Part shown: piece by piece, positions 32,540-43,369 of the stretch
How the letters are laid out: every line of letters starts with the position of its first letter
How positions within the stretch are numbered: the stretch's first letter is position 1
Assembly (NCBI RefSeq): GCF_020360975.1
Contig: NW_025408675.1
Span: forward strand, 1,302,001 to 1,366,000
DNA: 64,000 nt
Direction of reading: 5' to 3'
From: Hirsutella rhossiliensis
Lineage: Eukaryota; Ascomycota; Sordariomycetes; Hypocreales; Ophiocordycipitaceae
Translations under genes and position numbers: made by a program
The notes under the pieces: model-generated
What the model was told of the DNA's origin: nothing
Database searches by the model: none
Seen by the model: the letters and a program-made list of their open reading frames with translations, nothing else

Positions 32540-32997
32540 TGTCGCGAAGCGTGGCCTGATTTCGTAGTTCTCGAAGATATCCCTTAGTAAGAGGGACCAA
32601 GGAAGCTAAAAACACCCGGTGTAGAAGAAGGAGCTAAAAAGAAGGTGCAGAAAGGAGAGTAGGGGCATAAGGGGAAGCATAAGTAGCGAGAGATAAGACG
32701 GATGTGCCGGAAACGGCTGCAAAGGAAGGAAAAAACCGGCAAAAAGCTCGGTAGTTAAAAGGACATTAGTGGCTTCTTTAAGCAGGATCTTCTTTGTTAA
32801 TTGAGATGCCAGACGGGTATAAATAGGGGCGTTGGATAGAGGAAAGAAGGATAATTAAGGCAATATAACAATCACTCCCCTACCTTTATTACTGCTCCCG
32901 CAAGAATCAAATCTCTCTGCCCTGCCTGTCCGACCCCTTACTTTTAATTTCACCTTCGTACATTTTATATACACTTCTCGTATCTATCTTCGCGAGA
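32540..32997 (+). repeat. Solo LTR family B (copy 2), almost unmutated
   Basis: 458 bp from TGTCGCGAAGCGTGG to CTTCGCGAGA, flanked by ATACT on both sides (32535-32539 and 32998-33002). It keeps CpA and TpG sites and a visible TATAAAT-like promoter (GGGTATAAATAGGGG at about 32817), unlike everything around it. No second LTR or internal region is attached, so it is a solo LTR from recombination after the surrounding RIP. Confidence 0.82.
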
Positions 32998-33002
32998 ATA
33001 CT

Positions 33003-33491
33003 AAGGGACTAGTATATAATAAATAGTAGTAATTTTAATTCCCTTAACTATTTATTCTCTTAAGGTCTATATCTAGTAAAATAAAAGATAAAAAGAATAA
33101 TAAAAGGGGTAAGTTAACCTTAACCTATAAACCTTAATATCTTCTTAGGAAGAAAGCTTTTACTTACGTATTAATAAATACTAGCTTCTTTATTTCTTTT
33201 TATAAAAGAAATACTTAGGGAACTTTAGATAAAAGTAGAATTTTAATATATTAAAGCTTAAGTAATATAAAGCTTTTATTAGTAGTTAGAAAGATACTTA
33301 TTTTAAGGATATTTCCTATTAAGTTCCTATAAAAATAAAAGATAGCTAGATCGCTTACCTTAATAGTAAGAATAATATTTAAAAGAATTAAGAGTAAAAC
33401 TTCTATAATATAACTTACTAGCTTACTTAGCTAATCGTTAAAGCTTATAAGAATAAATTAATAACCTAGAATACGTTCTAGTAATAAGGTA
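33003..33491. other. Unassigned RIP-mutated sequence between two solo LTRs
   Basis: 489 bp, AT-rich, no readable frame that I can tie to a family. Probably part of the same old element interrupted by the LTRs on either side. Confidence 0.3.
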
Positions 33492-33496
33492 ATATT

Positions 33497-33972
33497 TATC
33501 GCGAAGCGTAGCTTAATTTTATAGTTCTTAGAGATATCCCTTAGTATAAGGAACCTAGGAAGCTAAAAAATAGGTTTTAAGGAAGGAGCTAAAAGGAGGT
33601 ATAGAGAGGAAGGTAGGGGTATAAGGGGAAGTATAAGTAGCGATAGCTTCTTATAGAGGTAGCGAGAGATAAGACGGATAAGCTAGTAATAGCTAAAAAG
33701 GAAGGGAAAAACTAGTAAAAAGCTTAGTAGTTAAAAGGATATTAGTAGCTTCTTTAAATAAGATATTCTTTATTAATTAAGATACTAGATAGGTATAAAG
33801 AGTCGCGTTAAATAAAGGAAAGAAGGATAATTAAAGTAATATAATAATTATTCCCTTACTATAATTACTACCCCTATAAGAATTATATATCTCTGCCTTA
33901 CTTATCTAACCCCTTACTTTAACTTTTACCTTTATATATTTTTATATACTTCTTATATATCTCTTTATAAGA
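33497..33972 (+). repeat. Solo LTR family B (copy 3), RIP-mutated
   Basis: 476 bp, TATCGCGAAGC to TTATAAGA, flanked by ATATT on both sides (33492-33496 and 33973-33977). Alignment with copy 2 shows mostly C/T and G/A transitions plus a short insertion around 33640. Confidence 0.82.
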
Positions 33973-33977
33973 ATATT

Positions 33978-34275
33978 AGTTATAAGTAATAGAGCCTTAT
34001 ATAAATTAGTATAGTATAGCTTCCCTTACCTTACTTTAACTACCTCTATTAAAAGAATAAAGCCTTAGAAGTTTACTAAATTATAATAACTAAGATAAAG
34101 AAGAACCTTTTAATAATACTACCCTTAGAAATATATTTATAATAATAACCTTAGTAAGCTAGCTAGTAAGCTTAATTATAAAAGAAGCTCTTATAAAAGT
34201 ATAAGTAAAAGGTATAATAAGAGAAACTAAGGATAATATTATTATAAACCCTTCTTAAGTACCATTAGTATATAT
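33978..34275. other. Unassigned RIP-mutated sequence left of LINE copy A
   Basis: About 300 bp of AT-rich sequence, interrupted by LINE A and continuing at 41683. No family could be read. Confidence 0.3.
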
Positions 34276-34399
34276 TAAACTAAAAGATAAAATTATTAAT
34301 AGTAATTTATAGAACTAAAAAACTTCTCGCGAAACCGATATACGCCTATAGTAGGTATATATCGCGACTAAAATACTAACTAATACTAAGAATTAATTT

Positions 34400-37300
34400 A
34401 GTAGTATTAATTACCCTTAATAACGATACTACGCTAAGGCTAAGGGGTAGGTAGACGTAGTAGCGGCCCTCGATATACTAAGCTCGATTAGAGCGCGTAG
34501 CGCGAAGAGACGCTACCCGAATTTATATACCCCGATAGAGCGAGTTAATAAACCTAAAATAGCGATACGATACTAGCCTAAGCGCCGAGCGACCTTATAG
34601 AAAAAGTAGTATATAACGAACTCGCGGGCTTTATCCTAAGCGTATAGTTCGGTAAGGTATAGGCAGTAGTCGAACGGCTCTTTAGGGCAAAGAGCCGCGC
34701 TAGTAGCGCGTCGTTAGCGGTGCTCCGCGCGGATAAGAGCTTTAAGACGATAATCTAGGATATAATTAAGGAGGTAGTTAAGAAAGAACTCCGCCTAGGC
34801 ATCGCTTTAGGCCTAGGGGGCCCTAAGCGAACCTAGGCCGCGGTCGTAGCTAAGACTAAGGGACCGACCTAATACGAAGCTATAGTAAAATAGGTCCTAC
34901 CTTACTATAAACGCGAGATTATCGTAGTCCCTACTAAGGCACCGCCCGAAATCCTAAGCCGCGAACTAAAGGATATAGTAAAGGCGGTAAATATAGCCCT
35001 AAAAGCTATAAGCACTATAGCGGCGAGGCGCCTCTAAAATAAAGATATCGCGGTTATATTTAATACCGCGGCGAGAGCCTATTAAAGGGACTAAGGCTAG
35101 GTTAAGGCCGTATTTAGACTAGAGGCTACGATCTCCTACCGCGTATATATAGTAGTCGTAAAGAACGTTCCCTTAGGGGTAGTAATAGTAAATAAAGAGC
35201 GATTACTTTATAAGATTATAAAGGCGAATAAAGTTAAGGTCTTCTAGGCCTAGGCGCTATGCCCTTAATCTAAGATATCGATAGCGACGACTATACTTAT
35301 TAAGGTTAGTAGCCTAGAGGAGGCTAATAGGCTCTATAACCTAAGCTTAGTCTTTAAAGTATAGATCTTCCGATATAAACCCTATAATAAGTCGGTCTAA
35401 CTATAGAGGTACTATAACTACTATAAATATAGCTATATCGCTAGGCGATATATACCGATATAACTTTACGGCCGATATAAGAGTATAATATATAACGGAG
35501 GTAAGGATAAATATAAGGCTAAGAAGGGCGAAATCCCTTATAACTATATCTTATATTAAGGGGACTACCTATTATAGACCTAGACCTACCCTATAGTAAA
35601 TAAAGCCTAGGAAAAGGTAAGGGAAAACTACCTATATTAACCTTAATAGTTCGCGAATACCTAGATATACGCTAAGTAATAGGTGCTCCCTACTATCGAA
35701 ACCTAGGGCGTTCCTAAATTAACTATAGTCTAGAAGCGGGGACTAAGTAGACCGCGCTAAGATAAGAGGTCGAGCTCGAAATACCCGCCGGCTAATAGGG
35801 CTAAGGAGGCCGAACTAAGTACGAACGATATTTATAGGTATAGTAAATAGAGAAGCGCTAGGAGATAGAGCGCCTCCCTCCTTATATAGACGACCCCTTT
35901 TACCTTAACCCTACCTATATATAACTAAAAGTACTATTTTAGAATATATAAAAGAGATATAAGCTAGCTTAGTTAGCGCTTTACTACTAGGCTAGCTTTA
36001 ACCTAATAGTACTATAGAAAGTAGAAGCTATACTAAGAGGCGGCCCCCCCCCCCTTAGAGCGGCGCCCTATAGCCTAGTCTATAGGGAGGGGAGGTGCGC
36101 GCTATATATATATAAAAGGCTTAGGCTAGGGACTTAGTCGCCCCGGTCTAGACTAAATTAAAGTAAGGTAATTTTTAGGGATAGTACTAGACTATAGGCG
36201 ATTTACTTACTATTAAAGGCCGCGAGGGTAGGAGCGCTATATAACCTAAGCGTAATCGAACTAAAGCACCCTATAGTAATAGTAAGGGACTTTAATATCT
36301 ATTACCTACTCTAGGATAGATATAATAGAACCTTAGATAGCGCGATATAACTTATATAAGAGGCGATAAAGCTATAACTTAAACTCGCTACCTTAAGAGG
36401 GGAGTATATAAGATTCTTCTATAGCTAAAGGGATAATACTATTAACCTAGCTTAGGCAACGCTAGAGACTAGAATATAGTATACCGGGCCCGACCTAGAC
36501 CTAACTAGGTTAAACTATATCCCTTAAACTATTATACTATAGGTCGATACCTAGGCCTAGGTACCTAAACTAGCCCTAAGGTAGAAAGAAGCGGAAGTAA
36601 AGCTAGTCGAAGCCGAGACTACGTCTTAGCTAGGACTATACTAGCTAATACTCTAGACGCTTAAGGATATTAATAAGGACCTAGACTATATCTTTACTAT
36701 TTTAGCGTAGATTGCGATAGCTATAGTTCCGCGCTAGGGGCGAGTATTACTTAAGGGTAATATATAGTTTACCCTAGAGGTAGGGAGGGCGACGAGGAAA
36801 GCTAAGAAGGTAAGGAGGAAGTATAGGCGGGAAAGGAATAAAGCGAACTAAGAAAACCTATATAAGGCGTTTATAGCTTAAAAGTAGACCGTCTATAAGG
36901 TAAGGAGGGCCTACTAGCGCGAGTTCCTAGAAGAATTTAGCGCTAATAATACTAAGCTCTAAAACGTAAAGAGGTAGGTAAGACTCTATAGTAAGCTATT
37001 ACTAAAACCGACCTATATCCTACCGCTAGTTAAGGAAGGTAAGGACTAACTAATAGAAACCTTTAAAGGGAAGGCCTAGCTACTAGCCGCTAAGTTCTTC
37101 TTACTAAAGGCCGGTACGACCTAAGGGCTACCCTAGCCTATAGCTAAGGCGACCCTTATAGTTAACTAATAGATCTAGCTAGCTAATATTATAGGGGCGC
37201 TAAGTAAGATAGTAAGCTAGAAAGTAGCGGGTCTAGATAGCGTCCCCTTAGGGTTTATTAAGAAGTACGGCCTAGCCTTAGTCTAGCGACTAGCTATAAT

Positions 37301-39100
37301 CTTTAATGCTTATACCTAACTCTTATATTTCCTAGGTTAGTTCTATAGCGCGAACGTAGTAGTTATTTAAAAGCTAGGTAAGAGGCCGGACGCCTACTAT
37401 ATAGTAGGGGGTTAAAGACTAATCTCCCTCCTACCTATAGTAAGAAAAGTACTTAAGTAGATACTAGCTTAGAGGATCGTAGGAGTAGTAAAGGCGAACG
37501 GTATCCTACTAAACGGATAAATAAGGAATAAGAGGGAACGCTCTATAAAGGCGGCGATCTTATTAGTAACGGAACTAGTACGCGTAACGTAGGCCTAGAA
37601 AGGTATTATATTATTCTTATAGCTAGATATTAAGGGCGTATTTAATATAGTTAACTATAATAAGCTTATAAGGGAACTAAAGCTTAGGGGATACCCTAGG
37701 TAGCTTATAAGCTTAATATAGAGCTTTATAAGTAATAGGAGATCGACCCTTTACTTCGATAAAAGGACCTTAGAGCTAACTTAAGTACTAATAAGAGTCC
37801 CTTAGGGCTCCCCTTTATCCCCGATCCTATTTCTATACTATATAACCCCCTTATATAAAAGGCTTAGTATAATATATAGTATTTATACTATTAGCTTCGC
37901 CGATAATATAAATATAGTTAGTATTAGACCTAACGAGGCTACTATAATAGTACGCTTAAAGGAAGCTTAGAGGGTATATACGGAATAGGCGACTAAGTTC
38001 GCGGTTACTTTCGAACTATTAAAGAGCGAATTACTATACTTTATATAAAGGAGATAAGCGATAACGACGCCGGTCTACCTTAGGGCTAACGTAGTAACCC
38101 TAGTCTAAGAGGCCCGCCTACTAAGGGTTTAGGTATACTAGAAACTACGCTAAAAGGCGCACCTAAAATAACTCCGAGTAAAGTTAAAGCGCTAGACTAT
38201 AGCCCTAACTAGGCTCGCGGCGTCTATATAGGGCTATACCTTACTACGCGCTAAGGAAGTCTATAGTAAGGTAATCCGGTCCTTAATCTCCTATACTATA
38301 GTTATATTTTACGAGATAACGCCTATAAAAGGGAAACTATATAGAATTATATAGGACCTTACCTAGGACTAGTTAGCTTACTTTTAGGTAATAATAGGTG
38401 CCTACCGCGCGACCTTAGTCTACTAAGTTAAAGCGGAGGCATAGGTGCCCTTAATCGACCTCTACTTAAACTAAAGAATAATAGATACCCTTTAAAGGCT
38501 AGAGGACTTAAGGCTCTTAGGCTAAATCTAACGCGCGTTTAACGTAGTCGCGGGCATACTTAAAAGGAGGCGATGCTAGAGAGAGGGTAGACCCCTAGTA
38601 GCACTACCTTAGGGCAGACCCCCCCTCGCGGAGGAGATAAGGGGGGTCTAGAGCTAGATAGGAACGGACGACCTCTTAGATAAAGCTAAGTTACTTAAAA
38701 GGCTAAATAAGGAATAAGCCGCCTAATAAAACGCTAGGGAAGACGCGATCTAATAATACTAAACTACCCTCTACCCTACTAACTTCCCGCCTTAGTTTAA
38801 TAAGGCAATAATATTAAACTATTATAAGGGCCTCCTTAAGTATATTAGCATAGTAATTACCTAGATATATATAGGAAAGATCGGGCTTAATAACTTCCTC
38901 TTCGACTAATAGGTCCCTAGTATAGTTTCGCTAATATATACCTATAGATAAAGATAGGATACTATTTACTATATAATAATTAACTATTTACTAATAGTAA
39001 AGGTAAGGGAGTCCCTTTTAATATAGGCCTAGGATATAAGTAATATAAGAGCGGGCCTTTAAGGGAAAAGGATAGCGGCGCCGCTAGCGTAATAGTTCCT
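34400..39100 (+). pseudogene. LINE A coding part: ORF1-like, endonuclease and RT
   Basis: The ORF1-like region (about 34400-35930) includes a decayed CCHC knuckle pattern at about 35395-35470, where Cys codons have become Tyr. The endonuclease is visible at about 36285-36640 (RDFNI, LDSAIQLI, TRLNYIP). RT runs from about 37200 to 38000, with the core reading FADNI (codons 37899-37910) instead of FADDI, and VPQGSPLSPILF-like sequence before it. The C-terminal zinc knuckle is decayed at about 38930-38990. All frames have TAA/TAG stops of RIP type. Order and motifs fit the Tad1/I group. Confidence 0.8.
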
Positions 39101-39469
39101 CCGCTTAAGTAGGCTCTACTAGTTCGACCTAGCTTAGATGCTATACGTAGATATACCGGATAATAAAACTAGGGTCGTACTAGGGATAGAGCGGCCCCGA
39201 CTAAGACTACCCTAGCTAACTACTTCCCTTACTAAGGCGACCTAGAAAGGGAGAGGACTTACGATTATAAGACTATAGCTTTAACCGAACTAGACTTAGA
39301 CTAAGTATAAACCTCGCCGATTAAACTATAGACCGAATAAAATTAATATAACCTAACTAAACCGACCTTAATAGCTATAGAATAAGACCTACTACTAAAA
39401 GACTATAACTAAATAAGACCTAACTTAGAACCGAACTAAGATAGAGCCGATAACTAGCCCCCTTTAAAC

Positions 39470-40760
39470 TACGACCCTAGCTTAGCTCGTCGGTAGTAAT
39501 ATCCGCCTTATTATTATAGCGGGAATAACGAGACCCCCTCTAAGGTAGTACGTAGAGTATAAGAGGGAGTAACCTAAGGCTTACGAGGAGTATAGGGATT
39601 ACTACCGCTATAAGAACCCTAATAACGACTAAACGGACCTAACTTTAAACCTAAACCGGAGCTAGCTTAGACGGCTAGCTTATAAGATAGAGTAATAACT
39701 AGGGTCTATACTAAGGTAGGACCTATACCGGCGGCGGTATAGAGGCATTCGCTATAGCCTATACTATAACTATAGATCTAATTAAGGTTAAGACTAGTAA
39801 TAATCTTAGCTAAGACTAAACCGCGACGGTTATAAAGACGCTACTAAATAAAGTTAGGAGCGTTAGTAAGATCGGTAGGCGACGTAAGATAGGGACGCTT
39901 TAGGGCGGGCTTAGCGCTAAGAGAACTACCGGGCTATAGCTCGGCGTTAAAGGGAGACGCGGTTAGCTCCTAAGCTAGCTCTATAACGGCCGCGGGTATA
40001 GATACCTTAGCCTTAGCCTTAGATAGGGCCTTAAACGTAGCTACCGCCTTACCTTTACCTTTGCCCTTCCCTTTATCGATAGGGATTAAGGCTAGAATAG
40101 GCCTAGTAAGACTAGTAAGATTAAAGCCGCTATCCTCTATATTAAGGCCGTCGCTAGTAATAAGATAGAAATAGTTAGTAAGATCGTTAACCGCTATAAG
40201 AGTCTTTTAAGTAACTAAGAGCGACTTAGGCCTAACCTAAGCTAAGGTCTTAATAGCGTCGCTAAACTTACCTAAGTACTTTTCTAGGGACTTATATATA
40301 TAGCGGGTATTATCTACGAAATAGGTAAAAGCTAACGCGAGCGTTTTTATATTCTTAGCGACCGTAGCTAGACTAAGGGTAGACTCGCCTAACGCGCCCT
40401 TACCCTTAGCGGCGGGGGCCTTCTAACTAGCGTAAATATAAGTTTCTAGAGTAGTATAATAAAGGCGCTCTTATACTAAACCCTTAATAAAGGAAGGGCT
40501 ATTAACCTCGGACTATACTTAGTAGAGGGTACTAGCGGCCTCCTTACCTTTAAAGGTAATCTAAAATATAGATTAGCACCGAACTTAGATAGTACTATAG
40601 CGGGAAGGGGTTACTTACTTAGTAATAAGACTAGTTAGAGTTAGCGTAAGCGATATACGCTTTAGCCTTTATAGCTATTAAAGTTAGTAAAAATACTAAA
40701 GGTAGGACTAACCTAAGATAAAGCTAAGATTAATATATATAAGACTAGTTTTAATAGCCG
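39470..40760 (-). pseudogene. Long antisense ORF in the LINE 3' region (copy A)
   Basis: Read on the minus strand, this part of the LINE forms one continuous frame of about 400 codons, broken only by TAA/TAG codons that RIP would make from CAA/CAG. Readable pieces include FIKGLVQERLYYTTLETYI, TVAKNIKTLALAFTYFVDN, SLEKYLGKFSDAIKTLA and a GKGKGKGKA tract. The same frame is open in copy B. The plus strand here has no comparable frame. I do not recognise the protein. It could be an accessory gene of the LINE or a captured gene that retroposes with it. Confidence 0.55.
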
Positions 40761-41682
40761 GCGAAGGACTTATAGGTAAGCTTACTAATAAGACGCCCGA
40801 TATATATAAAATATAAGATAGAGCGCTCCGATCCCGCTACTATAGTAACTTTCTTATAAGGAGGGGGTTTTAAAGGAGGCGAGCCGCTACTACCTAAGTC
40901 GGCTTCCTAGTTAGATATTACGACGCGATAATAAGCGAACTAAATATAGTATTAAGGAGACCTAGAGTTATAGAAATAAGGTAAGCGAGGTAGTAGTTAA
41001 GCCTATAAAAGAGATAGATAATAAAGGGATAGGAGGAGGTATATATAGAACTAAGGGGGGAGGGTAGGTATATATAGGCGCGAGCTAGGCGCGCGTAATT
41101 AGTAACTATAAGATGGAGGGTAAATATAGGCCGCCGCGCCCTTAATCGGGAAGTCGCGTAGCTAGATAGGAACCGATTTACGATTAGCGGAGCCGGCCGA
41201 CCGAATTTCGATTAACTAGCCCTACCTAAGAGCGACCTATACTAGCGCCTAGCCCGGTAACCGGATATTACCTACCTTACTAACTAATAGACCGATAAGC
41301 CGACGCGACTATAGCTACGCGGCTACGACGCGGGAGCTAAGGTAAATAAAGGCGCCCGCGAGTTAGGCCCCTAGAGAGAGACTACTGCCTATAACCCTAG
41401 GCCTAGGCTAGCGAGCCTAGGCCGCGGCCGCTCGGGATAGTAGCGGCTATAGCCCGAGAGGGCTTATACCGAGACGCGATTTCGCGGGAGGAGCCTATAG
41501 TAGCCGGCGTAAATTTCCTACGTACTACTACTACGACCTCGTTTAAGGCAGACCCGCACTAAAAGAAGGGAGGGTTTTCCCTTAGGTACTTTAGTTTTTC
41601 CCTCTTATTTAATATTAAAGTTCTAGATACCTCTAGCTAGGTCCCTAGTATAATCTTAATAATAATAATAAACTAAAAGATA

Positions 41683-41992
41683 TAAAAAAGTTTAACCTTA
41701 CTAGCTTATTTAATATAACGTTTAATATCCTTAAAGAAACTAAGAAAATAATTATATATAGAAGTATTAATCGATTTATCGATTCCTTAAAGTAAGTAGC
41801 TATTTATAAACTAGAATATATTAATAAACTAGCGATATTAATCCTAAGCTTACTTTATAGAACCGCTATTAAATAGTATTTTAGTAATCCTAGTAAATCT
41901 AACTAAGCTATACTTTATACCCTAGACTAAGGATATACTACTTAGTATACTAAACTATAAAAACGCTTTACTATTTAGCTAAAAGTAGCTTT
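41683..41992. other. Unassigned RIP-mutated sequence between LINE A and Gypsy 1
   Basis: 310 bp. It is the target into which Gypsy 1 inserted (AAGAT, 41993-41997) and on its left the continuation of the sequence split by LINE A. It presumably continues at 58457 into Gypsy 2 or its flank. No motif was read. Confidence 0.35.
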
Positions 41993-41997
41993 AAGAT

Positions 41998-43262
41998 TAT
42001 TATAACTATAGTTTAATAAACCGCGGGGACTAGTATATATTATAAGGGCACGTAATATAAGGAATAAGGAATATTAAACGGACTAATAGGCTAATTAAGT
42101 TTAGAGCAATAGGTTACTTTAGCGCTTTAACGCTCTATAGCTAAGATCGTAGGATCGCTCTAGCACTTTAGCGCTCCTAGGCTATAGGATTACCTAGTAC
42201 TCTTAGCGATCTAGGGAAGCTCTTAAGATATATAAGGAAGGAATAGAACACTCTTTTAAATAAATAGCTCGATAGCTTTTAATATTATAATTATTATAAT
42301 CTCTATTATAAACCCTTATAGTATAGTAGTTATATACCTAGGAAGCCTACTAGCTATAACGCTAGAGTCGGTTTAAATCCGGCCGGGGGCATAATTAATT
42401 TTTAGTTAGACTAATAGACTATACTAACCTACTTATTAATTAGCTAATTAGCGCTTCTAGAAGCGCTTATAAATATACTAGCAGTCTAGCCCCGCTATAA
42501 GTAGGCTGGCCCGGACCTCGCCTACCTAGACCTAGCGACGAATTCGTTAGGACCTCCCCCCCTAACCCTGGTCCGGGCCCCCTAACCGGGAAAATAAAAA
42601 CCTAGGGCCGATACTAGTAACTTAATAAGTACGGCGCGAAGCCGGTACAATAACCTAACTACCGGCCTAGCTAAAGGCTAGCATTAATAAAAAAAATAGC
42701 CTACTAAGCCTTACGGCGGAAAAATAAAGTAGAGCCTAGGAAGATATTATTATAGGATAAGGTTAGAGATAATTATATAATTAACTATTAACCGTTAACT
42801 AGAAAACGCTCGTACTACCGATTAACGCTATATACCCCGTATATATAAAGGAGTTACTTTCTAAGGTTACTTTATAGCGGGGCTAATACGATTCCGACTA
42901 ACTATAACGATACCTAAGATAGCTAGCGTAAGATTCCTATATATTATAACCGCGACTTAGTATAAGGGCGGACTAGCTATAAAAGAGGGGAGGGTTTTCC
43001 TTTAGGCACTTTAGTTTTTCCCTCCTATTTAACGTCGAAGTTCTAGATACCTCTAGATAGGTTATTAGTATAAAAAAAAATCTCTATTATAATCTTATCT
43101 TTAATTTTAATTACTTAATTACCTAGTTATAATCTATAGTCTATAACCTCTAACTTCTTACTAACGTAATATACTTATTATTACTTAGACTATACCTTAT
43201 TATATCTATTAATATAAACCCCTTAATAGGTTTATCTCTTAGGAATAATATTAGTCGTTATA
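41998..43262 (+). repeat. Gypsy 1 5' LTR, interrupted by a retroposon
   Basis: Parts 41998-42311 and 43079-43262 together match the 3' LTR. It begins TATTATAACTATAG and ends GTCGTTATA; TA at both ends fits TG...CA changed by RIP. Confidence 0.85.
42312..43078 (+). mobile_element. SINE-like retroposon: tRNA-like head, LINE-related tail
   Basis: A 767-bp insert in the Gypsy 1 5' LTR, flanked by AATCTCTATTATAA (42298-42311 and 43079-43092, partly merged with the A-run). The first 80 bases fold like a tRNA: 5' ACCCTTA pairs with 3' CGGGGGC if two G-to-A changes are allowed, a D-stem GTAT/ATAC encloses an A-box-like TAGTATAGTAGTTA, and the T arm GTCGG-TTTAAAT-CCGGC carries a B-box (GGTTTAAATCC). 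The last ~170 bases match the 3' end of LINE A/B (GGAGGGTTTTCC...CTAGATACCTCTAGA). The middle is unassigned. It ends in A9 instead of (TAA)n. Confidence 0.65.
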
Positions 43263-43369
43263 TATTAAAAGCTCTTATTTAGTATAATACTATATTACTT
43301 TAAGTAATATTATAACTATTAATATACTTATATAGTAAGCTAGATTAACTAACTCTAAAGCTACTATAT

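Larger units (their letters stand above)
34290..41668 (+). mobile_element. Tad1-like non-LTR retrotransposon (LINE), copy A
   Basis: 7,379 bp, flanked by the 14-bp direct repeat TAAACTAAAAGATA (34276-34289 and 41669-41682). The 3' end is a (TAA)n tail. It matches copy B (49203-56600) along its whole length, with an offset of about 14,910. The order is an ORF1-like gag with zinc knuckles, endonuclease, RT, then a 2.3-kb 3' part with an antisense ORF. RIP-saturated: CpA and TpG are almost absent, CpG is plentiful. Confidence 0.88.
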
